This document shows positions 40,065-50,233 of a stretch of 64,000 nt of DNA, one piece after another. Position 1 is the first letter of the stretch, and every line of letters begins with the position of its first letter. Origin of the DNA: Desulfosarcina ovata subsp. ovata (GTDB taxonomy: Bacteria > Desulfobacterota > Desulfobacteria > Desulfobacterales > Desulfosarcinaceae). The translations under genes were made by a program, and so were the position numbers. The DNA is taken from positions 3,596,001-3,660,000 of the forward strand of contig NZ_AP021879.1 of assembly GCF_009689005.1 (NCBI RefSeq), written 5' to 3'. The notes under the pieces were generated by a model. That model worked only from the letters and a program-made list of their open reading frames with translations, was not told the DNA's origin and did no database searches.

Positions 40065-42200
40065 ATGTCAAAACATCCCGATTTGCAAAAATGGAAAGAT
40101 TTGGCCGCAAAGCAGCTCAGGGGCAAAGCCCTTGAAGACCTGGACTGGGATACCCCCGAGGGCATCACGGTCAAGCCGCTCTACACGGCGGAAGACATCG
40201 CGGGGCTGCCCCATGTCAACACCCTGCCCGGCTACGCCCCGTATGTCCGTGGGCCCATGGCGACCATGTATGCCGGCCGCCCCTGGACGATTCGGCAGTA
40301 TGCCGGCTTCTCCACCGCCAAGGAGTCCAACGCCTTCTACCGCCGCAACCTGGCTGCCGGCCAGAAGGGACTCTCCGTGGCCTTCGACCTGGCCACCCAC
40401 CGCGGCTACGATTCGGATCACCCCCGGGTCATGGGCGACGTGGGCAAGGCTGGCGTAGCCATCGACTCCATTGAAGATATGAAAATTCTTTTCGACCAGA
40501 TCCCGCTGGACAAGATGAGCGTTTCCATGACCATGAATGGGGCGGTACTGCCCATTCTGGCGGGCTACATCGTGGCCGCCGAAGAACAGGGGGTCAAGCA
40601 GGATCAGCTCACCGGTACTATCCAGAACGATATCCTGAAGGAGTACCTGACCCGTAACACCTATATTTATCCGCCCGAGCCGTCCATGCGCATCGTCTCG
40701 GACATCATCGCCTTCTGCTCCGCCAACATGCCCAAATTCAACACCGTCAGCATCAGCGGCTACCACATGATGGAAGCCGGCGCCAACAGCGTCCTGCAGA
40801 CCGCCTTCACCCTGGCCGACGGATTGGAGTACGTGCGCGCGGCCATCAAGGCCGGCCTGGATATTGACGCCTTCGCGCCGCGGCTGAGCTTCTTTTTCGG
40901 CGTGGGCATGAACTTTTTCATGGAGATCGCCATGCTGCGGGCGGCCCGCTTCCTGTGGTACGACCTGCTGAAGCCCTTCAACCCCAAAAATCCCAAATCC
41001 TCCATGCTGCGCACCCATGTGCAGACCTCGGGCTGGAGCCTCACCGAGCAGGATCCGTACAACAACGTCATCCGCACCACCCTGGAGGCCCTGGCGGCGG
41101 TGCTGGGTGGCACCCAGAGCCTGCACACCAACTCCTTTGACGAAGCCGTGGGACTGCCCACCGACTTCTCGGCCCGCATCGCCCGCAACACCCAGATTCT
41201 CATCCAGGAAGAGTCCCAAGTGACCCATGCCATTGACCCCTTGGGCGGCTCCTATTATATTGAGGCCCTCACCGACGGCATCATCAAGGAGGCCCGCAAG
41301 ATTATCGACGAGGTCGAGGAACTGGGCGGCATGGCCAAAGCCATCGAAACCGGCATGCCTAAAATGCGCATCGAAGAGTCGGCGGCCCGCAAGCAGGCCC
41401 GCATCGATCAGGGTCTGGATGTCATCGTCGGTGTCAACAAATACAAAATCGACGGAGACACCCCCATGGATGTCCTGGAGGTCTCCGAGACGGTGCGCGA
41501 CGAACAGGTCGCCATGATCAACAAATTGAAGGCCGAGCGTGACGATACCGCCGTCCGAAACGCCCTGGGCGGCGTGATCGAAGCCGCCGAAAAAGGCGGC
41601 AACCTGTTGGCGGCCAGCATCGAGGCGATCCGCGCCCGCGCCACCGTAGGGGAGGTTTCCGACGCCATGGAAAAGGTATTCGGCCGCTTTGTGGCCACCA
41701 CCCAGTGCATCTCCGGGGTCTACGCGTCCGAGTATGCGGACAGCGCCGTGATCGACGCGATCCGCAAACGCACCGACGATTTCATGGAAAAGGAAGGCCG
41801 CCGGCCGCGGATCCTGTTGACCAAAATGGGCCAGGACGGCCACGACCGCGGCATCAAGGTGGTGGCTACCGCCTTTGCCGATCTTGGCTTTGACGTGGAT
41901 ATCAGCCCCATGTTCCAGACGCCTGAGGAAGCGGCCAAAATGGCCGTCGAAAACGACGTCCATCTGGTGGGGGCCTCCAGCCTGGCGGCCGGTCACAAGA
42001 CCCTGGTGCCCCAGCTGGTCAAATCGCTCAAGGAGGCGGGCGGCGACGATATCATGGTTATTGTCGGCGGTGTGATTCCGCCGGATGACTACGACTTCCT
42101 TTATAAAGCCGGTGCAGTCGGTGTGTTCGGCCCCGGAACCGCCATCACCGATTCGGCCAATAAGGTGCTCAACGCCTTGGAAAACCGCAAGGCCGCGTAA
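40065..42200 (+). CDS. scpA: Methylmalonyl-CoA mutase
   Basis: 711 residues, the full single-chain form. It interconverts methylmalonyl-CoA and succinyl-CoA with adenosylcobalamin. The substrate-binding TIM barrel fills about 1-555 ([84 protein letters not shown]). The C-terminal B12 domain (about 575-711) has the D-x-H-x-x-G cobalt ligand in [20 protein letters not shown], then [10 protein letters not shown] and [20 protein letters not shown] upstream. First enzyme gene of the propionate operon, directly followed by its chaperone MeaB. Confidence 0.97.
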   Translation: MSKHPDLQKWKDLAAKQLRGKALEDLDWDTPEGITVKPLYTAEDIAGLPHVNTLPGYAPYVRGPMATMYAGRPWTIRQYAGFSTAKESNAFYRRNLAAGQKGLSVAFDLATHRGYDSDHPRVMGDVGKAGVAIDSIEDMKILFDQIPLDKMSVSMTMNGAVLPILAGYIVAAEEQGVKQDQLTGTIQNDILKEYLTRNTYIYPPEPSMRIVSDIIAFCSANMPKFNTVSISGYHMMEAGANSVLQTAFTLADGLEYVRAAIKAGLDIDAFAPRLSFFFGVGMNFFMEIAMLRAARFLWYDLLKPFNPKNPKSSMLRTHVQTSGWSLTEQDPYNNVIRTTLEALAAVLGGTQSLHTNSFDEAVGLPTDFSARIARNTQILIQEESQVTHAIDPLGGSYYIEALTDGIIKEARKIIDEVEELGGMAKAIETGMPKMRIEESAARKQARIDQGLDVIVGVNKYKIDGDTPMDVLEVSETVRDEQVAMINKLKAERDDTAVRNALGGVIEAAEKGGNLLAASIEAIRARATVGEVSDAMEKVFGRFVATTQCISGVYASEYADSAVIDAIRKRTDDFMEKEGRRPRILLTKMGQDGHDRGIKVVATAFADLGFDVDISPMFQTPEEAAKMAVENDVHLVGASSLAAGHKTLVPQLVKSLKEAGGDDIMVIVGGVIPPDDYDFLYKAGAVGVFGPGTAITDSANKVLNALENRKAA

Positions 42201-42225
42201 CCGGATCAAACGCACCATGTCAAAG

Positions 42226-42250
42226 TCCTGCCCGCCCAGTGCGGGCAGGA
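42226..42250 (+). repeat. Intercistronic hairpin after the mutase gene
   Basis: TCCTGCCCGC and GCGGGCAGGA form a perfect 10-bp stem with a 5-nt loop. There is no U tract. It may stabilise the mutase mRNA 3' end or partly lower transcription into meaB. Confidence 0.55.
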
Positions 42251-42349
42251 TCATCCATATTGAAAGAGCTTGACAACCAAAGGCCTGAAAACCAATCGAC
42301 GGGCGGATTTGTCACGACCTGAAAAGCGATCACGAAAGCGGCGTATTGT

Positions 42350-43336
42350 ATGGCTGAAAAAGATCCCCAATTTTACATTGATGGTGTTCTCGCCGGTAAC
42401 CGCCGAATCCTGGCCAAAACCATTACCCTGATCGAAAGCGCCCACCCGGCGCACCGCCAACTGGGACGCACCATCGTGGATGCGCTGCTTCCGGAGACCG
42501 GCAAGGCCGTCCGCCTGGGCATCACCGGTGTCCCCGGTGTCGGCAAGAGTACCTTTATCGAGAGCTTCGGCATGATGCTGGTGGAAAGGGGCCTGCAGGT
42601 GGCCGTACTGGCCGTGGACCCCTCCAGCACCCGTAGCGGCGGCAGTGTCATGGCCGACAAAACCCGTATGGAACGGCTTTCGGTGGCGCCAAAGGCCTTT
42701 ATCCGGCCCTCGCCGTCCGGTGGCACGCTGGGCGGCGTGGCCCGCATGACCCGCGAGACCCTGCTGGTCTGCGAAGCCGCCGGCTTTGATGTGGTGGTCG
42801 TCGAAACCGTGGGGGTGGGGCAATCGGAGACCACCGTGGCCTCCATGGTCGATTTTTTTCTGGTCCTGATGCTGGCCGGTGCCGGCGACGAGTTGCAGGG
42901 CATCAAGAAAGGCGTGCTGGAACTGGCCGACGCCGTGACGATCAACAAGGCCGACGGCGACAACGTGGAAAAGGCCGAAAAAGCGCGCCGTTCCTACGCG
43001 ATGGCCCTGCACCTGCTCAATCCGGCCAGCCCCACCTGGTCACCGCCGGTACTGACCTGCAGCGCATTGACCCAAAGCGGTATCGACCAGATCTGGGAGA
43101 CGGTTCAGGATCACCGCCGGCGCCTTTCAGCAACCGGCGAACTGGCGCAGAAACGCCGCCAGCAGGCAGTTGCCTGGATGTGGGCACGTATCGAAGACGG
43201 CCTCAAAGAACGCTTTTTCAACCATCCTGATGTTCATGCGCGACTGAAGGAAGTTCGGGCCGCTGTTGAACGGGGAGAACAATCCCCCACAGCAGGCGCG
43301 GAGCAGCTTCTTTTTTTGCTTGACAACAACCGTTGA
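42350..43336 (+). CDS. meaB: Methylmalonyl-CoA mutase-associated GTPase MeaB
   Basis: 328 residues. SIMIBI-class GTPase with Walker A RLGITGVPGVGKSTFIE, AVDPSSTRSGGSVMADKTRM, VVVETVGVGQSETTVA (Walker B, Glu), and AVTINKADGDN (N-K-x-D for guanine). It guards the mutase by gating adenosylcobalamin loading and release of damaged cofactor. Its place right after the mutase gene fits. The N-terminal helical segment and the C-terminal dimerisation arm are both present. Confidence 0.95.
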   Translation: MAEKDPQFYIDGVLAGNRRILAKTITLIESAHPAHRQLGRTIVDALLPETGKAVRLGITGVPGVGKSTFIESFGMMLVERGLQVAVLAVDPSSTRSGGSVMADKTRMERLSVAPKAFIRPSPSGGTLGGVARMTRETLLVCEAAGFDVVVVETVGVGQSETTVASMVDFFLVLMLAGAGDELQGIKKGVLELADAVTINKADGDNVEKAEKARRSYAMALHLLNPASPTWSPPVLTCSALTQSGIDQIWETVQDHRRRLSATGELAQKRRQQAVAWMWARIEDGLKERFFNHPDVHARLKEVRAAVERGEQSPTAGAEQLLFLLDNNR

Positions 43337-43504
43337 GTCTATAAGGGTAGGAATTCGGCTTTAGGCCTCGATCCACTCGTTAAGAACGCTTAATATCTTG
43401 TATTTATTGTATGAAATTAATTTCCGGGGCCACTGGTGGATGGCTTGCACCATTCCCCGTGGGCTAGTCAAAAGGTTCTGCACTTCAGGTGAAAGGAATG
43501 TGAC

Positions 43505-45058
43505 ATGGGTATTGTGAAGGAAAAAATCAAGGATCTCAAGGCTCGCGAAGCACGCATTCTTGAGATGGGCGGAGACAAGCTGGTCGCCAAGCAGAAAGAG
43601 GGGGGCAAGCTGACCGCCCGTGAACGCCTCGACAAGCTGTTTGATGAAGGCACCTTTAGAGAAATCGACATGCTTGTCCAGCACCGCTGCGTGAATTTCG
43701 GAATGGCGGACGTGGATATTCCCTCCGACGGGGTGGTCACCGGGCATGGTCTGGTGGACGGCCGTCCGCTCTTTGCCTACGCCCAGGATTTTACCTCGCG
43801 GGCAGGCAGCCTTGGCGAAATGCAGGCCAAAAAAATCTGCAAGGTCATGGACATGGCCCTCAAAGCCGGCGTGCCCTTCATCGGTATCAACGATTCGGGC
43901 GGTGCCCGCATCCAGGAAGGCGTGGACGCGCTCTCCGGCTACGGCCAGATCTTTTATCGCAACTCGGTCGCCTCAGGGGTGATTCCCCAGATTTCGGCCA
44001 TCATGGGCACCACCGCCGGCGGCGCGGTCTATTCCCCGGCCATGACCGACTTTATCTTCATGGTCAAAAATACCAGTTATATGTTCATCACCGGTCCGGA
44101 GGTGATCAAATCGGTCACCGGTGAGGAAATCGATTTCGAAAGCCTGGGCGGTGCCATGACCCACAACGAGAAGAGCGGCGTGGCCCAGTTCGCCTGCGAA
44201 AACGACGCGGATGCCATCGATCAGATCAAATGCCTGCTCTCCTACCTGCCGGCCAACAACATGGAAGAACCGCCGGTGGTGGAGACCGATGACGATCCCA
44301 TGCGCATCGAGGATGCCCTCAACGATATCATTCCGGACAGCCCCAACCAGTCCTACGACGTGCGCGATGTAATCACCGCCATCGTGGACAACGGTGAGTA
44401 CTTCGAACCCCACAAGTACTTTGCCACCAACATCCTGACCGCGTTTGCCCGCCTCAACGGACGCAGTGTGGGCATCATCGCCAACCAGCCCACGGTCATG
44501 GCCGGCTGCCTGGACATCAATGCATCGGACAAGGCCACGCGTTTCATCCGCTTCTGTGACGCCTTCAACATTCCCCTGCTGACCATTGCCGACGTTCCCG
44601 GCTACCTGCCCGGCAGCCAGCAGGAGTGGGGCGGCATCATCCGCCATGGCGCCAAGCTTTTGTGGTGTTACAGTGAAGCCACCGTGCCCAAGCTGCTGCT
44701 GGTCACGCGCAAGGATTACGGTGGATCCTACCTGGCCATGTGCTCCAAAGACCTGGGCGCCGACATGGCCTTTGCCTGGCCGACTGCCGAAATCGCCGTC
44801 ATGGGCGCCTCCGGTGCTTCCAACATCATCCACCGCAAAGAGATCAAGGACGCCGACAACCCCAAGGCCAAACGCGAAGAGAAGATCGCCGAGTACGAAG
44901 AGCTCTTCTCCAACCCCTACTGCGCGGCTCAGCGGGGGTACATCGATGCGGTGATCGAACCCGCCGAAACCCGGGTGCGGCTCATCGACGCCCTGGAGAT
45001 CATGTGCAGCAAACGGGAACTGCGGCCAGCCAAGAAACATGGCAACATCCCCATGTAA
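43505..45058 (+). CDS. mmdA: Acyl-CoA carboxyltransferase subunit (methylmalonyl-CoA carboxyltransferase 12S type)
   Basis: 517 residues; AAAGGA upstream. Two crotonase-like carboxyltransferase halves: ERLDKLFDEGTFREIDMLVQ, VTGHGLVDGRPLFAYAQDFT, GVPFIGINDSGGARIQEGVD (oxyanion-hole GG), GTTAGGAVYSPAMTDF; then FARLNGRSVGIIANQPTVMAG, PLLTIADVPGYLPGSQQEW, and AEIAVMGASGASNII. It moves carboxylate between biotin and propionyl-CoA/methylmalonyl-CoA. No biotin carboxylase gene is present in the operon, which favours transcarboxylase over ATP-dependent carboxylase. The same subunit also serves sodium-pumping decarboxylases, but the membrane beta subunit is absent here. Confidence 0.93.
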   Translation: MGIVKEKIKDLKAREARILEMGGDKLVAKQKEGGKLTARERLDKLFDEGTFREIDMLVQHRCVNFGMADVDIPSDGVVTGHGLVDGRPLFAYAQDFTSRAGSLGEMQAKKICKVMDMALKAGVPFIGINDSGGARIQEGVDALSGYGQIFYRNSVASGVIPQISAIMGTTAGGAVYSPAMTDFIFMVKNTSYMFITGPEVIKSVTGEEIDFESLGGAMTHNEKSGVAQFACENDADAIDQIKCLLSYLPANNMEEPPVVETDDDPMRIEDALNDIIPDSPNQSYDVRDVITAIVDNGEYFEPHKYFATNILTAFARLNGRSVGIIANQPTVMAGCLDINASDKATRFIRFCDAFNIPLLTIADVPGYLPGSQQEWGGIIRHGAKLLWCYSEATVPKLLLVTRKDYGGSYLAMCSKDLGADMAFAWPTAEIAVMGASGASNIIHRKEIKDADNPKAKREEKIAEYEELFSNPYCAAQRGYIDAVIEPAETRVRLIDALEIMCSKRELRPAKKHGNIPM

Positions 45059-45103
45059 CCATGGTCCGCTGCTCGTTAACCGAATCTGAAAAGGTGCAAT
45101 TTT

Positions 45104-45313
45104 ATGGAAGCAAATGAGAAAAAACTGGCCGCCGCCCTCACCGCGGTGATGACCTATATCGAGACTGAAGAGGAAGCGATTCTCAAGCCTCCGCCAAAGC
45201 GGCCGGAACCGCGTCGTTTTGCTCAGGGCAACTTGTGGGCCCTTGCCGGTCGCCAGGGAATGATGCAGATGAGAAACCTCATGCAGATGAAAACCTTCAA
45301 CCGCCTGCGCTAA
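45104..45313 (+). CDS. 69-residue protein between the two carboxyltransferase genes
   Basis: 69 residues, charged N-terminal helix (EKKLAAALTAVMTYIETEEE), a Pro/Lys/Arg patch (PPPKRPEPRRF), and a short C-terminal region rich in Met and Arg (GRQGMMQMRNLMQMKTFNRL). It has no membrane segment, so it is not an OadG-like gamma subunit. GTGCAATTTT lies upstream without a clear ribosome-binding site, so it may depend on coupling. Its place between two catalytic subunits suggests a small assembly or linker subunit of the complex; that is inference. Confidence 0.7.
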   Translation: MEANEKKLAAALTAVMTYIETEEEAILKPPPKRPEPRRFAQGNLWALAGRQGMMQMRNLMQMKTFNRLR

Positions 45314-45382
45314 TCAATGCCGGGACGGATGGTCGAAAAATAATCAGCCATTCAACATCCAATTTTAGAGGAGACCCATACG

Positions 45383-47443
45383 ATGAGTGACCACGATCAA
45401 GTCAAAATGACCCCAATGAATTACGATGTGAACCGGCCGACGGCGGAAAATCCGGTGAAGATCATGGATTTGAGCCTCCGCGACGGCCACCAGAGCCTTT
45501 TCGCCACCCGCGGACGCACCGAAGACATGATCCCGGTGGCCGAGCTGATGGACCAGGTGGGCTACTGGGCTGTGGAAACCTGGGGCGGCGCCACCTTCGA
45601 CACCATGCACCGCTTCCTCAACGAAGACCCCTGGGAACGCATTCGCACCCTGAAACGCTACTTCAAAAAGACTCCTTTTTCCATGCTGTTGCGTGCCCAG
45701 AACCTGGTGGGCTACCGCAACTATGCCGATGACCTGGCCAATGCCTTCATGGATCGCGCCTGCGAAAACGGCATGGACGTCTTCCGCACCTTCGACGCTC
45801 TCAACGACTACCGCAATTTCCAGACCGTCGTGCCCAAGATCAAGGAGTACGGCAAGCACTTCCAGGGCTGCATCTGCTACACCATGACCGAACCGCGCCT
45901 GGGCGGCGAGGTGTACAATCTGGACTACTATGTTGGCAAGGCCAAAGAACTGGAGGCCATGGGCGCAGACAGCATCTGCGTCAAGGACATGGCCGGCCTG
46001 ATCGCCCCCTACGATGCCTATGATCTGGTCAAAGCCCTCAAGGCCGCCGTCAAGGCCCCCATCCACCTGCACAGCCACTTTACTTCCGGCATGTCGCCCA
46101 TGAGCCATCTCAAGGCCATCGAGGCCGGCGTCGACATCATCGACACCTGCATGAGCCCTTACGCCTACCGGACGTCCCACGCCGCCGTGGAGCCGCTGGT
46201 CATGGCTCTTTTGGGCACCAACCGCGACACCGGTTTCGACATCAAGCTGCTGGCCCAGATCAACGAGATTTTCGAAAAAGAGGTCATGCCCAAGTACAAG
46301 CATCTCCTCGACGACTCCAAGATGTCGGTCATCGACATCAACGTCCTTTTGCACCAGACCCCGGGCGGCATGCTCTCCAACCTGGTCAACCAGCTGCGCG
46401 AAATGGACGCCCTGGACAAAATCGGCGAAGTCTACAAGGAACTGCCGCGGGTCCGCAAGGAACTCGGCCAGATTCCGCTGGTCACACCCACCAGCCAGAT
46501 CGTGGGCATCCAGACGGTCAACAATGTGCTCTTCGACTCACCGGACGATCGTTATAAGATGATTACCGCTCAGGTCAAGGATCTGTGCTACGGCCTTTAC
46601 GGCAAGACCGCCGTACCCATCGATGCAGACGTGCAGAAAAAGGCCCTCATGGGGTATGATCGCGGGGAAGAGCCGATCACCTGCCGGCCGGCCGAAGTGC
46701 TCGAGCCCGAACTGGAGAAGGCCAAGGCCGAAATCGGAGACCTGGCCGTGGATATGGACGACCTGGTCACCTATGCCCTGTTCCCCGTCACCGGCAAGAA
46801 ATTCCTGCAGTGGAAGTACGGCAAGGAAGATGCGCCGGCATCGGTCAAGGCGACCACCCTGGAAGACGTGAAAAAACGGGATGAGCTGGTCAAGAAAGCC
46901 CTGGCCGGCGAACTGATGGACAAGAAGAAGGCAGGGCCGGCCAAGGGCGACAACCTGCGCACCTTCAACGTTTTCATCGACAACGAGTACTTCGAAGTGG
47001 GTGTCGACGAAGTCGGCGGTAGCCCCATCATCCGCTACGCCGAGCAGATCCAGCTCTCCGGCGGCATCCCGGTCGCACCGGTTGCTCCGGCTGCTCCGGT
47101 TGCCGCGGCACCGGCGCCTGCTGCTCCAGCGGCGGCACCCGCTCCCGCCGCACCGGCTGCCGCACCGGCCGCAGCACCGGCACCTGCAAAAGAAGCTGCA
47201 CCGGCGCCCGAGCCGGCAGGTGATGCCGGTGGCACCCCGCTGCCCGCCCCCATGCCCGGCATGATCGTCAAGTACGAAAAGAAAGTCGGCGACACCGTTA
47301 ATGCCGGTGAAACCGTGGTGGTTTTGGAAGCCATGAAAATGGAAAACGCCCTGCCCGCACCGGCCAGCGGCACCATCAAATCCATCGGCTACGGCTCCGG
47401 TGATTCCGTGGCCAAGGGGGATGTGCTCTGCGTTATCGGATAA
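45383..47443 (+). CDS. oadA: Carboxylase subunit with HMG-lyase-like domain and C-terminal biotin carrier (transcarboxylase 5S + 1.3S fused; pyruvate carboxylase B / OadA type)
   Basis: 686 residues; GAGGAGA upstream. The TIM barrel (about 20-300) has LSLRDGHQSLFATRG, GATFDTMHRFLNEDPWERI, RAQNLVGYRNYADD, CVKDMAGLIAP (catalytic Lys) and LHSHFTSGMSPM (metal His), the pyruvate/oxaloacetate site. The PYC/OADA helical domain follows (to about 530), then a long Pro/Ala-rich hinge (VAPVAPAAPVAAAPAPAAPA and more) and a biotinyl domain with VVLEAMKMENALPAPASG (biotin Lys in A-M-K-M). It would swap carboxyl groups with pyruvate/oxaloacetate via its biotin arm. Confidence 0.94.
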   Translation: MSDHDQVKMTPMNYDVNRPTAENPVKIMDLSLRDGHQSLFATRGRTEDMIPVAELMDQVGYWAVETWGGATFDTMHRFLNEDPWERIRTLKRYFKKTPFSMLLRAQNLVGYRNYADDLANAFMDRACENGMDVFRTFDALNDYRNFQTVVPKIKEYGKHFQGCICYTMTEPRLGGEVYNLDYYVGKAKELEAMGADSICVKDMAGLIAPYDAYDLVKALKAAVKAPIHLHSHFTSGMSPMSHLKAIEAGVDIIDTCMSPYAYRTSHAAVEPLVMALLGTNRDTGFDIKLLAQINEIFEKEVMPKYKHLLDDSKMSVIDINVLLHQTPGGMLSNLVNQLREMDALDKIGEVYKELPRVRKELGQIPLVTPTSQIVGIQTVNNVLFDSPDDRYKMITAQVKDLCYGLYGKTAVPIDADVQKKALMGYDRGEEPITCRPAEVLEPELEKAKAEIGDLAVDMDDLVTYALFPVTGKKFLQWKYGKEDAPASVKATTLEDVKKRDELVKKALAGELMDKKKAGPAKGDNLRTFNVFIDNEYFEVGVDEVGGSPIIRYAEQIQLSGGIPVAPVAPAAPVAAAPAPAAPAAAPAPAAPAAAPAAAPAPAKEAAPAPEPAGDAGGTPLPAPMPGMIVKYEKKVGDTVNAGETVVVLEAMKMENALPAPASGTIKSIGYGSGDSVAKGDVLCVIG

Positions 47444-47490
47444 CGGTCCGTTTTCCCATCGCTTGATTGACTCACAAGTATTCAACCCAT

Positions 47491-47529
47491 GGGGAGCACA
47501 GCCCGACAACCAGAGGGGCTGTGCTCCCC
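47491..47529 (+). repeat. Intercistronic hairpin before sucC
   Basis: GGGGAGCACAGCCC (47491-47504) and GGGCTGTGCTCCCC (47516-47529) form a perfect 14-bp stem with an 11-nt loop. There is no U tract; it is a likely site of mRNA processing or partial termination between the carboxylase and sucC. Confidence 0.6.
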
Positions 47530-47626
47530 CCACGCCACTCAGCATTACACGTCGATGTTGACCATAGGGCCCCAGGCCGTTTTCTTTCCCGCGTCTGGAC
47601 CCGCAAACACAAAGGAGATCGGTATC

Positions 47627-48793
47627 ATGAAAATCCATGAATACCAGGCAAAAGAGCTGTTCCGTAAAAACGGCGTCGCCGTTCCCGACGGCGGTGTAGC
47701 CTTCACCGTCGAAGAAGCCAAGGCCGTCGCCGAGAGGCTGGGTGCCTACCCGGTGGTGGTCAAGGCCCAGATTCACGCCGGCGGCCGTGGACTGGGCGGC
47801 GGCGTGAAGGTGGCCAAGACAGCGGAAGAATTCGACACCTACGCCAGCAGTATCCTGGGCATGAATCTGGTCACCAAGCAGACCGGGCCAGGCGGCAAAC
47901 TGGTCAAGAAACTGCTCATCGAGCAGGGCCTCAACATCGCCAAGGAACTCTACCTCAGCATCCTGCCGGACCGGGCAACGGCCAAGATGATCATCATGGC
48001 GTCCGAAGCCGGCGGCATGGACATCGAAGACGTTGCCGAGAAGACACCCGAGAAGATCATCAAGGTCTTTGTTGACCCCAATGTCGGGATTCAAGCCTAC
48101 CACCTGCGGGCCGCTGCCTTTGGACTCAACATGTCCAAGGCGTCCATGAAACCCTTCACCGTACTGCTCAAAAACCTGTACCAATTGGCTGTCAGCTACG
48201 ACTGCTCACTGGTAGAAATCAACCCGCTGATCATCACCGCCGAAGACGATGTGATCGCGCTCGACGGCAAGATGGATTTCGATGACAACGCCCTGTACCG
48301 CCATCCCGATGTCAAGGAATACCGCGACCTGGATGAAGAGGATCCCACCGAGGTGGAGGCCGGCAGCTTTGGCCTGAACTACATCCACCTGGGCGAAGGC
48401 GGCAACGTGGGCAATATGGTCAACGGCGCCGGCCTGGCCATGGCAACCATGGATTGTATCAAGTACGCCGGCGGCAAGCCGGTCAACTTCCTCGACGTGG
48501 GCGGCGGCGCCAGCGCCGAACAGATTGAAAACGGTTTTCGCATCCTGCAGAGCGATGACAACGTAAAGGCGATCCTGATCAATATTTTTGGAGGGATCCT
48601 GCGCTGCGACCGCCTGGCCAACGGCGTCGTCCAGGCCGCCAAAAAGGTCGGCATGCGCGTGCCGGTGATCATCCGCATGGAAGGCACCAACCTGGCCGAG
48701 GGGAGAAAGATCCTGGCGGAGTCGGGTCTGGAGCTGATCAATGCCAAGGATCTCAAGGATGCCGCCGAGAAACTGAAGGCTGCGATCCAGTAA
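47627..48793 (+). CDS. sucC: Succinate--CoA ligase, beta subunit
   Basis: 388 residues from the ATG at 47627 (AAAGGAGAT upstream), giving the standard N-terminus MKIHEYQAKELFRKNGVAVP. ATP-grasp domain with VVKAQIHAGGRGLGGGVKVA, ISILPDRATAKMIIMASEAG-type segment, LVEINPLIIT and the C-terminal CoA-ligase part VNFLDVGGGASAEQI, INIFGGILRCDRLANGVV and RMEGTNLAEGRKIL. It makes ATP (or GTP) from succinyl-CoA, or works in reverse, in the cytoplasm. The gene is directly followed by sucD. Confidence 0.97.
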   Translation: MKIHEYQAKELFRKNGVAVPDGGVAFTVEEAKAVAERLGAYPVVVKAQIHAGGRGLGGGVKVAKTAEEFDTYASSILGMNLVTKQTGPGGKLVKKLLIEQGLNIAKELYLSILPDRATAKMIIMASEAGGMDIEDVAEKTPEKIIKVFVDPNVGIQAYHLRAAAFGLNMSKASMKPFTVLLKNLYQLAVSYDCSLVEINPLIITAEDDVIALDGKMDFDDNALYRHPDVKEYRDLDEEDPTEVEAGSFGLNYIHLGEGGNVGNMVNGAGLAMATMDCIKYAGGKPVNFLDVGGGASAEQIENGFRILQSDDNVKAILINIFGGILRCDRLANGVVQAAKKVGMRVPVIIRMEGTNLAEGRKILAESGLELINAKDLKDAAEKLKAAIQ

Positions 48794-48821
48794 TTTATTA
48801 CAAATCAGCGAGGATTAAACC

Positions 48822-49691
48822 GTGAGCATATTAGTCAATAAAGAAACCAAACTGTTGGTGCAGGGAATTACTGGAAAAGAAGGCCAGTTCCATGCCCGTG
48901 CATGCGTTGAGTACGGAACCCAGGTCGTGGCCGGCGTGACCCCCGGCAAGGGCGGCCAGAAAATGGACGAGGTTCCCGTTTTCGATACGGTCGCCGATGC
49001 CGTAAAGACCGCCGGCGCCAACGCCAGCATGATTTTCGTGCCCCCGCCCTTTGCCGCCGACGCCATCATGGAGGCCACCGACGCCGAGGTTCCCCTGATC
49101 GTCTGCATCACCGAAGGCATTCCGGTGATGGACATGATGCGGGTAAAAAACTACATCAAGGACAAACCGGTGCGCCTTATCGGCCCTAACTGCCCCGGCA
49201 TCATCACTCCCGGTGAGTGCAAGATCGGCATCATGCCGGCGCCGATTCATCAACCCGGCAAAATCGGCGTGGTTTCCCGCTCCGGCACCCTGACCTATGA
49301 AGCCGTGCATGCCCTGACCCTTACCGGCCTGGGCCAGACCACCTGCATCGGCATCGGCGGCGATCCGGTCAACGGCACCAACTTCATCGACTGCCTGGAA
49401 CGCTTCCAGGCCGACGACGCCACCCAAGGCATCGTCATGATCGGCGAGATCGGCGGCGACGCGGAAGAGAAAGCGGCCGAATTCATCCAAGAGAAGGTCA
49501 CCAAACCGGTGGTCGGCTTCATCGCCGGCCTCACCGCCCCTCCGGGACGACGCATGGGCCATGCCGGCGCCATCATCAGCGGCAGCAGCGGCACCGGCCA
49601 GAGCAAGGTGGCGGCCATGAAAGCCAATGGTATCAACGTGTGTGAAAATCTGGCCTATCTGGGCGATGTGTGTGCCGAAACGTTCAAATAA
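48822..49691 (+). CDS. sucD: Succinate--CoA ligase, alpha subunit
   Basis: 289 residues, start GTG-context ATG behind GAGGATTA. Rossmann CoA-binding domain with [68 protein letters not shown], and the phosphohistidine region [10 protein letters not shown] plus [17 protein letters not shown] and [11 protein letters not shown]; the active His is in [12 protein letters not shown]. Pairs with SucC. A terminator follows, so it closes the propionate operon. Confidence 0.97.
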   Translation: MSILVNKETKLLVQGITGKEGQFHARACVEYGTQVVAGVTPGKGGQKMDEVPVFDTVADAVKTAGANASMIFVPPPFAADAIMEATDAEVPLIVCITEGIPVMDMMRVKNYIKDKPVRLIGPNCPGIITPGECKIGIMPAPIHQPGKIGVVSRSGTLTYEAVHALTLTGLGQTTCIGIGGDPVNGTNFIDCLERFQADDATQGIVMIGEIGGDAEEKAAEFIQEKVTKPVVGFIAGLTAPPGRRMGHAGAIISGSSGTGQSKVAAMKANGINVCENLAYLGDVCAETFK

Positions 49692-49730
49692 ACGATTGGC
49701 TGTCTCAATCCTTATTTCAGCTACTCAAAA

Positions 49731-49765
49731 GAACGGGCGGTTCCTGCGAACCGCCCGTTCTTTTG
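49731..49765 (+). terminator. Rho-independent terminator after sucD
   Basis: GAACGGGCGGTT (49731-49742), loop CCTGC, AACCGCCCGTTC (49749-49760), then TTTTGC. It separates the sucCD transcript from hypA. Confidence 0.88.
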
Positions 49766-49855
49766 CATGATTGATCAAATGTGGATCGGATGGTATTTGA
49801 ATCGTTCAACAAGCAGCAACCGGTTCGGCTCGAAAATGTAACTCAAAGGAATTCC

Positions 49856-50209
49856 ATGCACGAAATGGGCATCGCCATGCAGATCGTAGAAATCGCCACG
49901 GCCTCCATCCCGGCGGACATGCAGTGCGCCAGGGTCCAGCGCGTCAACCTTAAGGTGGGCAAATTGTCGGCCATCGTGGCGGACAGCCTGCGTTTCTGCT
50001 TCGATCTGGTGGTCAAGGAGACGCCCCTGGAGGGGGCCGAGCTGGTCATCGAAGAACTGCCCGTGGTGGTGCGCTGCAAGGCGTGCGAAAACCAGTGGAC
50101 CGTCACCGAACCGGTTTTCGTCTGCCCGGTCTGCAAAAGCGGCGATATCGACATCCTCTCCGGGCTGGAGTTGGACATTACCTCCATTGAAATCGAAGAC
50201 GAGGATTGA
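49856..50209 (+). CDS. hypA: Hydrogenase nickel-insertion protein HypA
   Basis: 117 residues from the ATG at 49856, giving the essential N-terminus MHEMGIAMQIVEIA whose His2 binds nickel; an earlier in-frame start would hide it. The zinc finger is CKACENQW...FVCPVCKS (C-x2-C ... C-x2-C, residues about 77-98). It delivers Ni to the NiFe hydrogenase large subunit together with HypB. It overlaps no gene; hypB starts 24 bp on. Length is standard. Confidence 0.95.
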   Translation: MHEMGIAMQIVEIATASIPADMQCARVQRVNLKVGKLSAIVADSLRFCFDLVVKETPLEGAELVIEELPVVVRCKACENQWTVTEPVFVCPVCKSGDIDILSGLELDITSIEIEDED

Positions 50210-50233
50210 CGATTCCGTAAAAAAGGATAGATC

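Noticed and set aside
40068..42254. 728-codon minus-strand frame opposite methylmalonyl-CoA mutase
   Set aside because: It is a shadow frame produced by the codon usage of the GC-rich mutase gene; its product is His/Gly/Val-rich without motifs.
43505..47443. ATP-dependent propionyl-CoA carboxylase or sodium-pumping decarboxylase
   Set aside because: Neither a biotin carboxylase gene nor a membrane beta/gamma subunit gene is present in the operon; the two subunits found fit a transcarboxylase better.
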